64,000 nt of DNA from Rossellomorea marisflavi (lineage in GTDB: Bacteria > Bacillota > Bacilli > Bacillales > Bacillaceae_B). A program made the position numbers and the translations under genes. How positions within the stretch are numbered: the stretch's first letter is position 1; the number at the start of each line of letters is the position of its first letter. The stretch spans positions 1,332,501 to 1,396,500 of the forward strand of contig CP033051.1 of NCBI GenBank assembly GCA_003667865.1. The letters are read 5' to 3'. This document shows, piece by piece, positions 35,134 through 45,601 of the stretch. Below the pieces are notes generated by a model. The model was not told the origin of the DNA, made no database searches, and worked only from the letters and a program-made list of their open reading frames with translations.

Positions 35134-36191
35134 ACGCTTTAGATTATAGAAAAGAAGACAAGGTTAAAATTGATTTTAATCTTCATAATGAAAAGAGATC
35201 AGCTAGAGCTTTTCGTACGAAGAAAGACGAGCGACGCTATTGGATTTTGCTTATTACGTTGACTGTTCTGGGCCTTCTATTTGCGTGCGGCCTTTTACTT
35301 TATAACAATCCTGTTCCAGTAGACTCCCCTTCTTTTATCCCAGTTGTTGAAAGAAGGATCGTAGCTGTTATTGCTATGCTTATTGCAGCAATCTGTCACA
35401 GTATGTCGACCGTTGCATTTCAATCGATTACGAATAATAGGATTATTACTCCTTCTCTTTTAGGCTTCGAATCACTTTACTCAACGATTCATACTGGTAC
35501 AATGTTTTTATTTGGTGCGAGTGCACTGGTGAGTTTTAGTGGTATTGGACCATTCTTTCTTCAAGTGAGTCTTATGGTCTTAATGAGTTTGCTGCTGTAT
35601 GGATGGCTACTTTCCGGAAAGTATGGAAATATACAGCTTGTACTTTTGGTGGGAATTATTATTGGAACTGGGCTGAGTACGTTGTCGGCGTTTATGAGAA
35701 AACTTCTGTCGCCATCTGAGTTTGACCTTTTGCAGACACGATTAATTGGTTCTGTCAATAATGCGGATTCAGAGTACTTCCCAATTGTAATTCCAATGGT
35801 CATCATTATTGGGCTGTTGCTTTTTGGTTTTTCAAAGAAATTAAATATCCTGTCACTTGGAAAGGACGTCTCTACTACCTTTGGCGTCAAATACCAACCT
35901 AGTATCATTTATACACTTGTATTAGTAGCTGTTTTAATGTCAGTATCGACAGCTTTAGTAGGGCCTCTTACGTTCTTTGGATTTTTAGTTGCCATTTTGA
36001 GTTATCAAGCGGCGCCGACTTATGATCACAGATATATTTTTCCAATGGCTCTTGCTATAGGGTTCTTTGTCCTTACAAGTGCGTACTTTTTGATGTACCA
36101 TGTATTCAATGCTCAAGCTGTTTCTGTTTTTATTGAACTGTTTGGTGGAATTGTATTTTTAATTGTAATTTTAAGGAAGAGGTCGCTATGA
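35130..36191 (+). CDS. iron-siderophore ABC permease 2 (FecCD family, YclO-like)
   Basis: 353 residues with a 35-residue cytosolic N-terminus rich in Lys/Arg, then about nine helices. FecCD features: RRIVAVIAMLIAAICHSMSTVAFQSITNNRIITPSLLGFESLY and the C-terminal ALVGPLTFFGFLVAILSY. It forms the heterodimeric channel with permease 1. Four-base overlaps on both sides show a tightly coupled operon. Confidence 0.9.
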   Translation: MNALDYRKEDKVKIDFNLHNEKRSARAFRTKKDERRYWILLITLTVLGLLFACGLLLYNNPVPVDSPSFIPVVERRIVAVIAMLIAAICHSMSTVAFQSITNNRIITPSLLGFESLYSTIHTGTMFLFGASALVSFSGIGPFFLQVSLMVLMSLLLYGWLLSGKYGNIQLVLLVGIIIGTGLSTLSAFMRKLLSPSEFDLLQTRLIGSVNNADSEYFPIVIPMVIIIGLLLFGFSKKLNILSLGKDVSTTFGVKYQPSIIYTLVLVAVLMSVSTALVGPLTFFGFLVAILSYQAAPTYDHRYIFPMALAIGFFVLTSAYFLMYHVFNAQAVSVFIELFGGIVFLIVILRKRSL

Positions 36192-36940
36192 TAAAAATTG
36201 ATAATGCTAGAAAGATGTATACGGATGAGGTGAAAATTGGACCTTTGAATATTGAAATACCAAAGGCTGGTTTTACTTCATTAATTGGACCTAATGGTGC
36301 TGGAAAGTCTACGACACTTTTGATGATTGGAAGACTTTTAAATATGGACGAAGGTCAAATTATGGTGGCAAATATGGATGTTTCATCTTCTAAATCAAAT
36401 GACTTAGCAAAAATTGTAACCATTTTACGTCAGGAGAATCATTTTGTAACGAGGCTTACGGTTAGACAATTAGCTGGATTTGGACGTTTTCCTTATTCAA
36501 AGGGCAGATTAACAAAAGAAGATGAGGAAATCATTTCTAAATATATTGATTTCTTAGACTTGACGAATTTAGAAGATCGATATTTAGATGAGCTTTCAGG
36601 CGGCCAAAGACAAAGAGCGTATGTTGCAATGGTTTTGTGCCAAGAGACTGAATATGTGCTGTTGGATGAGCCTCTGAACAATCTTGATGTTGCACGTTCT
36701 GTACAAATGATGGAGTATTTACGACATGTTGCCAATGAATTTGGAAGAACGATTCTCACTGTTATGCATGATATAAATTTTGCAGCTAAATATTCTGATA
36801 GAATCTGCGCTATGAAGGATGGACAAATTGCTGCTTTTGGAACGGTAGAAGAGATAATGGAACCAAAACTATTGACAGATATTTTTGAAACGAAAATAGA
36901 AATTATCCAAGGTCCTTATGGTCCTATAGCTGTTTATTAG
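36188..36940 (+). CDS. iron-siderophore ABC ATPase (YclP-like)
   Basis: 250 residues. Walker A GPNGAGKST lies near residue 35, signature LSGGQRQRAYVAMVL, Walker B YVLLDEPLNNLD and switch His in VMHDINFA. FepC/FhuC-type ATPase that drives the two permeases above. Last gene of the Fur-controlled operon; a terminator follows at 37031. Confidence 0.92.
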   Translation: MIKIDNARKMYTDEVKIGPLNIEIPKAGFTSLIGPNGAGKSTTLLMIGRLLNMDEGQIMVANMDVSSSKSNDLAKIVTILRQENHFVTRLTVRQLAGFGRFPYSKGRLTKEDEEIISKYIDFLDLTNLEDRYLDELSGGQRQRAYVAMVLCQETEYVLLDEPLNNLDVARSVQMMEYLRHVANEFGRTILTVMHDINFAAKYSDRICAMKDGQIAAFGTVEEIMEPKLLTDIFETKIEIIQGPYGPIAVY

Positions 36941-37030
36941 TCAGTAAGTTTTTGAGAAAAGGTACATCTTAAAGAAGTTTACTAGATAATGAGTGTATAA
37001 ACTGTTGCTTGCACAAATCATACTTATTAC

Positions 37031-37080
37031 AAAGAGACTTATCATTTGTTAATGGAAACTTATGATAAGTCTCTTTTGTT
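37031..37080 (+). terminator. terminator after the siderophore importer
   Basis: AAGAGACTTATCAT pairs perfectly with ATGATAAGTCTCTT around a loop of about 16 bases, then TTGTTT. The stretch 37081-37390 has no recognisable gene and presumably carries the promoter of the sensing genes. Confidence 0.85.
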
Positions 37081-37406
37081 TATCAGAAAACCTTAGTTTT
37101 TTAATTTTCCTGCTACTACTTTTACTTATTCTTAGCGATAGACTCTACAATAATTTCCTCTTGTAAATATATACGGAACACTTATCCACTGGGAGGTTAC
37201 TCCTTCTATTATGACGGAGTACACAAAAATACCTTCTCGACATTGTACAAATTTACCAGTATATTGAAAGTGAAATGATCTTAGAGTGCTATTTTAAAAG
37301 GTTATCTTGAGAACTTTATAGTTTTTTTGATGAATTGATAGAAAAGTATTACTATTAGTAAATATAAGTTTATTTCACTTACTATCTTTTGAAAGGGGTT
37401 TCATTA

Positions 37407-38399
37407 ATGAAAAAGCTACTGTTCATCTATTTACTGTTAACGGGTTTATTTGTATTTTATGTCTATAATTTTCAATCAGAAAATGCTTCAACACCTGAAT
37501 GGTCTGAAGATGAATTAAAGGGTAGCATGGATGAAACCTATGTGATGGTTACCTTCCAAGTTGGAATTGACTATTGGAAGCGTGCATTAAAGGGATTTGA
37601 AGATGCCGCAGAAGCCCTGAATGTATCTGTGGAGTACCGTGGGGCTATGCAATACGATGTAAATGAAGAGATCACTGTACTAGAACAAGTGATTGCAAGA
37701 AATCCTGCAGGTATTGCGATATCAACAATGGATCCAGAGGCTTTGAATCCTGTTATTAATAAAGCAGTTGATGCGGGTATTCCAGTCGTCTTGTTTGATT
37801 CGGATGCACCTGAAAGTAAAGCATATTCTTTTTTAGGAACAGACAATTATTATGCTGGAGTAGAAGCCGCGAATAAGATGGCAGAGTTAGTAAATGAAAA
37901 AGGGGAAGTTGGCATTATCACACATCAGCACCTCAATCATATGGAACGCACTCAAGGTTTTCAGGATACGATTTTTATGGACTATCCGGACATGAAGGTT
38001 GTTTCGATTAAGGATGGAAGAGGAGACCAAATGCTTTCGAAAGAAGCCGCACAGGAAATGATGCAGGAGTATCCAGACCTCGAGGGAATTTTTGTAACAG
38101 AAGCTGTAGGAGGCGTTGGAGTTGGAAAAGCCACTTTAGCCAATAATCTTCAAGATCAAGTGAAAATCATTAGTTTTGATACAGATAAAGGAACATTAGA
38201 TATGATTAAAGATGGGACCATCTCTGCTACATTGGCACAGGGATCATGGGAGATGGGATACTGGTCACTACAATTTTTGTTCCACTTAAATCATGACTTA
38301 TTAGAAGAAAAAGATAAAAAGGCACCATTGCCACGCTTTGTTGATACCGGTATAACGATCGTTACCAAGGATAATGTAGACTCTTATTATCCGCAATAG
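37407..38399 (+). CDS. membrane-anchored sugar-binding sensor protein (type I periplasmic binding fold)
   Basis: 330 residues from the ATG at 37407 (GAAAGGGG upstream). Residues 2-21 form an uncleaved-looking anchor with no lipobox Cys. The remainder is a ribose/xylose-type binding fold (TFQVGIDYWKRALKGFEDAAEAL ... VVLFDSDAPESKAYSFLGTDNYYAGVEAA ... IISFDTDKGTLDMIKDGTISATLAQ). It is followed by a histidine kinase and AraC-type regulator, not by permeases, so it likely presents a bound sugar to the kinase, as XylFII does to LytS in Clostridium beijerinckii. The ligand is probably L-arabinose, judging from downstream genes. Confidence 0.82.
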   Translation: MKKLLFIYLLLTGLFVFYVYNFQSENASTPEWSEDELKGSMDETYVMVTFQVGIDYWKRALKGFEDAAEALNVSVEYRGAMQYDVNEEITVLEQVIARNPAGIAISTMDPEALNPVINKAVDAGIPVVLFDSDAPESKAYSFLGTDNYYAGVEAANKMAELVNEKGEVGIITHQHLNHMERTQGFQDTIFMDYPDMKVVSIKDGRGDQMLSKEAAQEMMQEYPDLEGIFVTEAVGGVGVGKATLANNLQDQVKIISFDTDKGTLDMIKDGTISATLAQGSWEMGYWSLQFLFHLNHDLLEEKDKKAPLPRFVDTGITIVTKDNVDSYYPQ

Positions 38400-38428
38400 T
38401 TTAGGAGAAGTGGAGGGGATTGATTCTA

Positions 38429-40225
38429 TTGAAGCACTGGTTACAAATAAATGACTTGCCGATTCGGTATAAATTAATCTCGCACTTTTTAATTATTAGT
38501 ATTATTCCTATTATTTGTCTGGGATTTCTGATCAATGGAATAGTCGAACGTGTAATCGAACGCCAAGTCAGTGACAATACGTTACAACTTATAGGAGAAG
38601 TAAATAAAAGTATTGAATTTTACATTAACAATATTCAAAGTATCACGTATTTAATTGGCTTTAATGAAGAGGTCCAGTATTTTTTGGAAAGAGATGTAGA
38701 AGGAGAACCTAATACATCTAATGAGTATCAAATACAACGGTTTCTACGTGATTTTACAACTCTTTCACCTGAAGTGGCAGGGATCATGGTCATTAATAGC
38801 AAGGGTGACTATATTAGTAATGAATACTATGCACCCTCAACACAAGACTTAACAGAGGAGTCTTGGTATAAAGAAGCTATTGAAAATAAAGGGATTTTTA
38901 AAATAATAGGTCAGCCAACGGGCAGAAGTCTATCTTCATTAGTCAATTATCAGAATGACGAAGTTGTCTCGGTTGTCAGGGCAGTGGTAGATCCGTACAC
39001 GCAAGATGTTCTAGGTGTTATTATGATTGATTTAAAACTACGTGTAATAGCCGAAACCTTAGTAGACGTTCGCCTAGGGAAAACAGGTTATCTTATGGTG
39101 ATAGATGAACTAGGGAAAGAAATTTATCAGCAGGATGACTCATTAATTAAAACGATACCAAGGGATTGGATAGAAGGTAAAAATTCAGGAACACTCTCAA
39201 AAGAAGTAGATGGACAACGACTTCAACTTATTTATCAAAAATCTCCTTTTACGAATTGGACAACAGTCGGTGTGTTTCCTTTGGAAGAAACCATCTTTGA
39301 ACTACGCGAAATACGGTTCTATTTGATCGGATTTATTTTTCTATTAATGGTCTTTGGAATACATATATCCTATGTGTTATCTAATTCATTATCCCATCCT
39401 ATTACGCAACTAATGAGATTTATGCGTAAAGCAGAAGCTGGAGAGTTTCACGTTCGCTATAAGGAAAAACGAAATGATGAGATTGGGATGTTAGGGCGTA
39501 GCTTTAATAAAATGTTACAACAAATTAACCACTTAATTCTCTTGACGAAACGTCATGAAAGGGAAAAAAGAGATGCAGAGTTTAGAAGTCTACAAGCAAA
39601 TATTAATCCCCATTTTCTTTATAATACGCTTGATACGATTCAATGGATGGCACGCAAGCGAGATGCAGATGATGTAGCAGATGTCGTAGAGTCTCTGGCA
39701 AAATTGTTCCGTATTGGGTTAAGTAAAGGAAGAGATATAATTCCATTAGAGGACGAGCTTGATCACATAAGAAGCTATTTAATGATACAGAAGACGAGGT
39801 ATCGAAATATCAATTATCAAATTCATGTCGAAGAAAGTATTCGTCCGTTATATGTTATAAAGTTTATTCTCCAGCCAATTATTGAAAATGCCATTTATCA
39901 TGGAATTAAAGAAAGACGAGGACCAGGAAATATCGTTGTGACAGCGCAAGAAAAGGAAGGTGATCTACTCATCACTGTTGAAGATGATGGAACGGGTATG
40001 TCTGAGATACAGCTTGAAGAGATGCGTCAAGCATTACGTGAGGCTATTGCTAGAACCGAGAACAAAGGGGAAACGATGAATAAAAAAGGCTATGGTATGT
40101 TAAATGTTCAAGCACGAATTCAGTTAGCTTTTGGGGAAAGGTATGGAATTCATATTAATAGTGAAGAAAAAGTTGGTACAACAGTCGAAATCTTAATACC
40201 CATGCAAAAAAATAAGATAGATTAA
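38429..40225 (+). CDS. LytS/YesM-type sensor histidine kinase
   Basis: 598 residues from the TTG at 38429, which has GGAGGGG at a 10-base spacing; the TTG at 38420 is too close to that site. Order: membrane helix (about 15-38), extracytoplasmic double-Cache-like domain (about 40-285), second helix (about 290-315), HAMP (about 318-370), His_kinase domain with the phospho-acceptor in NINPHFLYNTL (His395), then HATPase (QPIIENAIYHGIKER, VEDDGTGMS, KKGYGMLNVQ). It sits at the membrane between the anchored sugar-binding protein and the response regulator, forming a three-component sensing unit. Confidence 0.9.
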   Translation: MKHWLQINDLPIRYKLISHFLIISIIPIICLGFLINGIVERVIERQVSDNTLQLIGEVNKSIEFYINNIQSITYLIGFNEEVQYFLERDVEGEPNTSNEYQIQRFLRDFTTLSPEVAGIMVINSKGDYISNEYYAPSTQDLTEESWYKEAIENKGIFKIIGQPTGRSLSSLVNYQNDEVVSVVRAVVDPYTQDVLGVIMIDLKLRVIAETLVDVRLGKTGYLMVIDELGKEIYQQDDSLIKTIPRDWIEGKNSGTLSKEVDGQRLQLIYQKSPFTNWTTVGVFPLEETIFELREIRFYLIGFIFLLMVFGIHISYVLSNSLSHPITQLMRFMRKAEAGEFHVRYKEKRNDEIGMLGRSFNKMLQQINHLILLTKRHEREKRDAEFRSLQANINPHFLYNTLDTIQWMARKRDADDVADVVESLAKLFRIGLSKGRDIIPLEDELDHIRSYLMIQKTRYRNINYQIHVEESIRPLYVIKFILQPIIENAIYHGIKERRGPGNIVVTAQEKEGDLLITVEDDGTGMSEIQLEEMRQALREAIARTENKGETMNKKGYGMLNVQARIQLAFGERYGIHINSEEKVGTTVEILIPMQKNKID

Positions 40226-40241
40226 TAAAGGGGTTATAACA

Positions 40242-41429
40242 ATGAATAAATGGAAGGTATTAATCGCAGATGATGAATATATAATACGAGACGGTATCCG
40301 TTCTTCTATCGACTGGGGAGAGTTCGGTATGGAAGTGGTTGGGGAAGCAGAAGATGGTGAAGAGGCAATAGAATTAGCGACAAAGTACCAGATAGATATT
40401 TTATTGATTGATTTAAATATGCCAATCATAAATGGTATTACTGCTATGACACGGATTAAAGAGGTTCTCCCATATTGTAAGATGATCATCATCTCTGGAT
40501 ATGAGGAATTTAGCTATGCTCAGGAAGCAATACGCTTGCAAGTAGAAGACTACTTGTTAAAGCCGGTCAATAAAGAAAAACTAAAAAGCCTCCTTGTAGA
40601 GCTTAAGCAGCAGCTTGTCCGAGAAGTCTATGAGAAAGTTTATTTAAAACAAGTGGAAAACCAGTTGATGAAAAATCATGTACAACTGAAGGAACGGTTT
40701 TTTCAGGAATGGATAGCAGGCAGGGTGACGAGTAATGAAATAAAGGAACAATTACAATTCTTACACTTACCTGTAATGACGCCTGTTCAGTACATCGTGA
40801 TTAGGTGGCCAGATTTCCACCAAAATCAAACCGTGCTGCAAGAGAATGATCGGCAGGTGTATTTATTCGCAGTTGAAAACATAGTAGCAGAGTTTATGGA
40901 GAGTAAAAGGGCGGTTGTTTTTCGGGATAAGCATCATGTAATAAATGTTTGTCTTTGGGAAAGTGTGACAACTAAAGAGATAGAAGAGGTTGAAGCAGCT
41001 ATTAAGAAATTCTTAAATATTACCGTCTTTTGGCACAGTGAAGATGTAAAAGAAGAGTTATCAAATTTATATAAAGTATATGAGCAGTGTGAAAGGGAAG
41101 TAGACAATAAGACAAAAATCTCTCCCATTGTAAAACAGGCTCAAGCGTATGTTCAAAAGCATTATCATGACTCATCTCTTACATTAGAAAGAATTGCAGA
41201 TGAACTGCACGTTACAACCGTTTACTTAAGCCGTATGATGAAACAAGAGCTTGGTATTTCTTATATTGGTCTCTTAACACAGCTGCGTATCAATAAAGCA
41301 ATTGATTTATTAAAAACAACAGATAAGCCGATGCGAGTGATTGCAGAAGAAGTCGGTTATGAATCTCAGCATTACTTCAGCACATCCTTTAAAAAAGTGG
41401 TCGGCGTGTCTCCTAAACAATTTAAATAG
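40242..41429 (+). CDS. YesN-type response regulator with AraC DNA-binding domain
   Basis: 395 residues. The receiver domain (1-125) has the acidic pair DDE near residue 9, phospho-acceptor Asp57 in LLIDLNMP, and Lys in LLKPV. A middle helical region is followed by two AraC/XylS helix-turn-helix units (about 295-395: SLTLERIADELHVTTVYLSRMMKQELG ... RVIAEEVGYESQHYFSTSFKKVVG). It is expected to activate the importer operon at 41659 when phosphorylated by the kinase. AAAGGGGTT precedes the ATG. Confidence 0.92.
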   Translation: MNKWKVLIADDEYIIRDGIRSSIDWGEFGMEVVGEAEDGEEAIELATKYQIDILLIDLNMPIINGITAMTRIKEVLPYCKMIIISGYEEFSYAQEAIRLQVEDYLLKPVNKEKLKSLLVELKQQLVREVYEKVYLKQVENQLMKNHVQLKERFFQEWIAGRVTSNEIKEQLQFLHLPVMTPVQYIVIRWPDFHQNQTVLQENDRQVYLFAVENIVAEFMESKRAVVFRDKHHVINVCLWESVTTKEIEEVEAAIKKFLNITVFWHSEDVKEELSNLYKVYEQCEREVDNKTKISPIVKQAQAYVQKHYHDSSLTLERIADELHVTTVYLSRMMKQELGISYIGLLTQLRINKAIDLLKTTDKPMRVIAEEVGYESQHYFSTSFKKVVGVSPKQFK

Positions 41430-41437
41430 TAAACACT

Positions 41438-41472
41438 TAAAACACTTTCATCATATAGAAAGTGTTTTTTCT
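41438..41472 (+). terminator. terminator after the response regulator
   Basis: AAAACACTTTC pairs with GAAAGTGTTTT around an 8-base loop, ending in TTTTTTC. It separates the sensing genes from the importer transcript. Confidence 0.85.
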
Positions 41473-41573
41473 TTATATTTGGGACGTGATCGTAACAATA
41501 AACTTACTCAGCATTCCCTAAAATGGACATTTTATACATTTAGATTAAATTTTTATAAAAACAGTTTAATTTT

Positions 41574-41589
41574 ATGTAAAGCCTTACAT
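41574..41589. promoter_or_regulatory. palindrome upstream of the importer, candidate operator
   Basis: ATGTAAAGCCTTACAT is an inverted repeat (ATGTAA / TTACAT) 70 bases before the binding-protein start. It resembles a CcpA cre box (TGWAANCGNTNWCA) except that the central CG is GC. It could be a weak cre or another operator. AT-rich imperfect direct repeats precede it and might bind the AraC-type regulator. Confidence 0.4.
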
Positions 41590-41658
41590 TGGAAAAAGTA
41601 GTATTCTGAAAAAAAGGAATATTAGTAAGATTACTGAAAATGAAAGGGGTTACAAAGG

Positions 41659-42747
41659 ATGAAGAAATCGGGGTTATTTGCACTATTAATTAGTTTTATG
41701 TTAGTTCTAGCTGCTTGTGGATCTGGAGAAACTGGAGGGTCTGGTGGCTCTGAAGATGGAGGATTAATCGGGGTTGCGATGCCAACAAAATCATCACAAA
41801 GATGGGTAGATGATGGAAATAACATGGTGAAGCAACTAGAGGAACTTGGTTACAAGACAGATTTGCAATATGCAGAGGATGACGTTGATAAGCAAATCGA
41901 ACAGATCGAAAACATGATTGTAAAAGGTGCAGAAATTCTAGTTGTTGCATCAATTGATGGAACAGCATTAACAAATGTATTAGAAAAAGCTGCAGATCAA
42001 GATATTCAAGTCATTTCGTATGACCGCTTAATCATGGGTACTCCAAACGTTAGTTATTATGCAACATTTGATAATTTCCAAGTAGGTGTCCTACAAGCAA
42101 CTTACATTGAAGAAGCATTAAAACTAAAAGAAGAAGCGGGACCATTTAATATCGAACTATTTGCTGGATCTCCAGATGATAATAACGCGAATTTCTTCTG
42201 GGATGGTGCAATGTCTGTGTTACAACCATACATTGACAGTGGGAAATTGGTTGTACAAAGTGAGCAAACAAAATTTGAACAAGGTGCAACAATGAGATGG
42301 GACGGAAACGTAGCAAAATCACGTATGGAAAATATTTTAAGTAAAGCATATTCAGATGGTGAAACGGTAGATGCGGTCTTATCACCATATGACGGAATTA
42401 GTCGTGGTGTTATTCAAGCATTAAAAGGAGTAGGTTATGGCTCTGGAGATTTACCACTTCCTGTCATTACGGGTCAAGATGCAGAAACAGCTTCAATTAA
42501 ATCAATGATTGCAGGCGAACAAACGCAAACAGTATTCAAAGATACTCGTGACTTAGCAGCTGTTGTCGTAAACATGATTAAAGCCATCCAAAATGGTGAA
42601 GATGCAGAAGTGAATGATGAAGAAACATATGACAATGGTGAGAAAGTTGTTCCTTCTTATCTAGTAGAACCTGTATCAGTTGATATCAACAATTACGAAG
42701 AAGTGTTAATTGACAGTGAGTACTATTCTGAAGACGATTTGAAATAG
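41659..42747 (+). CDS. chvE: multiple-monosaccharide ABC importer binding lipoprotein (ChvE-like)
   Basis: 362 residues. Lipoprotein signal with lipobox VLAACGSG (Cys about 20), a Gly-rich linker, then a ChvE-type sugar-binding fold: [81 protein letters not shown]. ChvE relatives bind L-arabinose, glucose, galactose or xylose. GAAAGGGGTTACAAAGG precedes the ATG. A strong hairpin follows the stop, then the ATPase and permease. Confidence 0.9.
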   Translation: MKKSGLFALLISFMLVLAACGSGETGGSGGSEDGGLIGVAMPTKSSQRWVDDGNNMVKQLEELGYKTDLQYAEDDVDKQIEQIENMIVKGAEILVVASIDGTALTNVLEKAADQDIQVISYDRLIMGTPNVSYYATFDNFQVGVLQATYIEEALKLKEEAGPFNIELFAGSPDDNNANFFWDGAMSVLQPYIDSGKLVVQSEQTKFEQGATMRWDGNVAKSRMENILSKAYSDGETVDAVLSPYDGISRGVIQALKGVGYGSGDLPLPVITGQDAETASIKSMIAGEQTQTVFKDTRDLAAVVVNMIKAIQNGEDAEVNDEETYDNGEKVVPSYLVEPVSVDINNYEEVLIDSEYYSEDDLK

Positions 42748-42754
42748 TAAGAAC

Positions 42755-42785
42755 AATTCAGTGGTGATGTAATCACCACTGAATT
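42755..42785 (+). promoter_or_regulatory. perfect hairpin after the binding-protein gene
   Basis: AATTCAGTGGTGAT and its exact complement flank a GTA loop; no T-run follows. It probably protects the 3' end of a processed binding-protein message, giving it higher levels than the ATPase and permease genes. Confidence 0.65.
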
Positions 42786-42825
42786 CATTCATTATAACGT
42801 TATTTATAAGAAGGTGGTTAGGGAT

Positions 42826-44379
42826 ATGTCAGATTATATATTAGAAATGCGTAACATAACGAAAACATTCCCTGGTGTTAAAGCGTTAGATAATGTGAAT
42901 TTAAAAGTTAGAAGAGGTGAGATCCACTCACTTGTCGGTGAAAATGGTGCAGGTAAATCGACACTAATGAAAGTGTTAAGTGGTGTGTATCCAAGTGGGT
43001 CATACGACGGTGGTATTTATTTTGAAGGAGAAGAATGCCATTTTAAAGATATAAAACAAAGTGAAGGTGTAGGAATTGTTATTATTCACCAGGAGCTTGC
43101 GTTAAGTCCTTTTCTATCAATAGCTGAAAATATATTCTTAGGCAATGAAAGGCAACACCGCAAAATTATAAAGTGGCAAGAGACATTTCAAGAGTCAAAG
43201 AGATTACTAGAACGAGTTGGCTTAAAAGAGTCACCTGAAACAGCTGTAATGGACATAGGTGTTGGGAAGCAACAACTTGTGGAAATTGCAAAAGCATTAT
43301 CAAAAAATGTGAAATTATTAATCTTAGATGAACCAACCGCAGCGTTAAATGAAACAGACAGTGAGAATCTATTGAAGCTATTACTAGAACTTAAAAACCA
43401 AGGAATTACGTCCATTCTTATATCACATAAGTTAAATGAGGTTTCAAGTGTCTCAGATTCGATTACGATTTTACGAGATGGTCAAACGATTGAAACGTTC
43501 GCAGCGCAACAAGAAGAAGCACAACTAGAGGATAGAATCATTAAAGGGATGGTAGGGCGTGAGTTAACAAGCCGCTATCCACAACGTACTCCTAATATAG
43601 GAGAAACTGTTTTTGAAGTTAAAGATTGGAGTGTTTATCACCCACAACAGCAAGATCGTAAAGTTATTGATAATGTGAATTTCCATATTCGTCGCGGGGA
43701 AATTGTCGGGATAGCTGGTCTAATGGGAGCAGGTAGAACCGAGTTAGCGATGAGTATTTTTGGCAAGACATATGGGAAGAAAATTTCTGGATCTCTCTAT
43801 AAAGATGGAAAAGAAATTCATGCAAATACAGTAAGTGAAGCCATTAAAAACGGTATTGCATATGTTTCAGAGGATCGAAAAACGTATGGATTGAACTTAA
43901 TAGATGACATTAAACGGAACATCACGCTATCAAATCTTAAGAGAATCTCAAAAAATACGGTCATTAATGAAAACGAAGAAATTTCAGAAGCACAGTTATT
44001 GCGTGAAAAATTAAACATTAAAACACCATCGTTACAACAGCTTGCTGGAAACCTAAGTGGTGGGAACCAACAAAAAATAGTATTAAGTAAATGGATTTTT
44101 ACAGAGCCCGATATTCTAATTTTGGACGAACCGACGCGAGGTATTGACGTGGGTGCTAAATATGAAATCTATTCTCAAATTAATGAGTTAGCGGCTGAGG
44201 GATTAGGTGTATTAGTGATTTCATCTGAGTTACCTGAGGTACTTGGACTCTCAGACCGTATATATGTCATGAATGAAGGGCGAATAACAGGTGAGCTTGC
44301 TCGCTCGGAAGCCAACCAAGAAAATGTAATGCGTTATATGACCGGATCTGGAGGTGCTAGTCTTGCAAACAGTTATTAA
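42826..44379 (+). CDS. gguA: multiple-monosaccharide ABC importer ATPase (GguA-like)
   Basis: 517 residues from the ATG at 42826, with two fused ABC domains as in RbsA/XylG/GguA. Domain 1: Walker [21 protein letters not shown], Walker [13 protein letters not shown]. Domain 2: [16 protein letters not shown] in place of a standard P-loop, signature [34 protein letters not shown]. This asymmetry is normal in the family. The end overlaps the permease start by 17 bases. Confidence 0.92.
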   Translation: MSDYILEMRNITKTFPGVKALDNVNLKVRRGEIHSLVGENGAGKSTLMKVLSGVYPSGSYDGGIYFEGEECHFKDIKQSEGVGIVIIHQELALSPFLSIAENIFLGNERQHRKIIKWQETFQESKRLLERVGLKESPETAVMDIGVGKQQLVEIAKALSKNVKLLILDEPTAALNETDSENLLKLLLELKNQGITSILISHKLNEVSSVSDSITILRDGQTIETFAAQQEEAQLEDRIIKGMVGRELTSRYPQRTPNIGETVFEVKDWSVYHPQQQDRKVIDNVNFHIRRGEIVGIAGLMGAGRTELAMSIFGKTYGKKISGSLYKDGKEIHANTVSEAIKNGIAYVSEDRKTYGLNLIDDIKRNITLSNLKRISKNTVINENEEISEAQLLREKLNIKTPSLQQLAGNLSGGNQQKIVLSKWIFTEPDILILDEPTRGIDVGAKYEIYSQINELAAEGLGVLVISSELPEVLGLSDRIYVMNEGRITGELARSEANQENVMRYMTGSGGASLANSY

Positions 44380-45526
44380 CTTATTTCGAAACAATATACG
44401 TGAATACGGGATGATTATAGCACTTGTATTCATTACGGGACTGTTTTGGGTATTAACAGATGGAATTACGTTTAACCCACTGAACTTAACCAACTTAATC
44501 TTACAAAACGGCTTTATTTTAGTCCTAGCTGTTGGGATGGTTCTCGTTATAATTACCGGGAACATTGACCTCTCAGTCGGCTCGGTCGTTGCCTTTGTCG
44601 GAGCTATTGCCGGCGTACTAATGATTAATAATAATGTGCCTGTATGGTTAGCGATTATTTTAGCTCTTCTAGTTGGTGCATTGATTGGTGTATGGCAAGG
44701 GTTTTGGATTGCCTATGTTGGGCTACCATCCTTTATTGTAACGTTAGCAGGGATGTTAATCTTCCGAGGATTGACACTTTATTTGTTGGATGGTAAGTCA
44801 TTAGCACCATTCCCTGAATCATTTGGAAAGTTAAGTAGTGGCTTCCTACCAAACATTGGTTCAGGTGACTTTCATATTCTATCAATCATTTTATCAGTGG
44901 GATTATCGCTGGTACTCATTTATTTAGAAATTAGTAAACGCAAAACACAACTCCAAAACAATTTTGAAGTATTTCCACTTTGGATTATGGTAACAAAGCT
45001 AGCACTATTAATCTTTGTTATTAACTGGTTTACGTATCAATTAGCACTGAATAAAGGAATTCCAATTGTATTGGTAATCGTATTTGTCCTTATCCTTATT
45101 TACACCTTTATTATGAACAATACTGTAATGGGGCGCCATATCTATGCAACAGGTGGGAACAAAAAGGCAGCAGACCTATCCGGTATAAAAACCAAGCGCG
45201 TTGTTTTCTGGGTGTTTGTAAACAATGGTGTTATTGCAGCACTGGCTGGTTTAATGTTTGCTGCTCGTTTAAACTCTGCAACACCTGCAGCAGGTAACAT
45301 GCTTGAATTAGACGCAATTGCAGCCGTATTTATCGGTGGTGCTTCAATGGCCGGTGGTGTTGGTACTGTTATAGGTGCAATCGTCGGTGGTCTAGTAATG
45401 GGTGTCATGAATAATGGGATGTCATTAATTGGTGTAGGTATCGATTGGCAACAAGCGATTAAAGGTTTAGTCCTATTACTTGCAGTTGGTTTTGATGTGT
45501 ATAACAAAAATAAAGCTGGAAAGTAA
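44363..45526 (+). CDS. gguB: multiple-monosaccharide ABC importer permease (GguB-like)
   Basis: 387 residues from a TTG start at 44363 (GGAGG eight bases upstream inside the ATPase gene); the in-frame GTG at 44354 overlaps that site. About ten helices, with the BPD_transp_2 marks [23 protein letters not shown] and [24 protein letters not shown]. GguB types are longer than RbsC, as here. Together with ChvE- and GguA-like proteins it forms a complete importer. Confidence 0.92.
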   Translation: MQTVINLFRNNIREYGMIIALVFITGLFWVLTDGITFNPLNLTNLILQNGFILVLAVGMVLVIITGNIDLSVGSVVAFVGAIAGVLMINNNVPVWLAIILALLVGALIGVWQGFWIAYVGLPSFIVTLAGMLIFRGLTLYLLDGKSLAPFPESFGKLSSGFLPNIGSGDFHILSIILSVGLSLVLIYLEISKRKTQLQNNFEVFPLWIMVTKLALLIFVINWFTYQLALNKGIPIVLVIVFVLILIYTFIMNNTVMGRHIYATGGNKKAADLSGIKTKRVVFWVFVNNGVIAALAGLMFAARLNSATPAAGNMLELDAIAAVFIGGASMAGGVGTVIGAIVGGLVMGVMNNGMSLIGVGIDWQQAIKGLVLLLAVGFDVYNKNKAGK

Positions 45527-45532
45527 TTCAAA

Positions 45533-45572
45533 AGAACATCATGGGGTAGTAAGCATCCATGATGTTTTTTTG
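45533..45572 (+). terminator. terminator between importer and araD
   Basis: AACATCATGG pairs with CCATGATGTT around a 12-base loop, followed by T7. araD begins only 30 bases later without an obvious promoter, so read-through or a promoter within the hairpin region is likely. Confidence 0.85.
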
Positions 45573-45601
45573 CTAATAGCTTTGAAGGGAGCTGTGCGAA
45601 T

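Noticed and set aside
37243-37250. TTGTACAA palindrome upstream of the sensing genes as an AraR operator
   Set aside because: AraR sites need a longer ATTTGTACGTACAAAT-type dyad; this 8-mer can occur by chance and no araR gene is in the window.
41341-41601. 86-codon ORF overlapping the response regulator end
   Set aside because: It is a shadow of the regulator's 3' end and then crosses the terminator.
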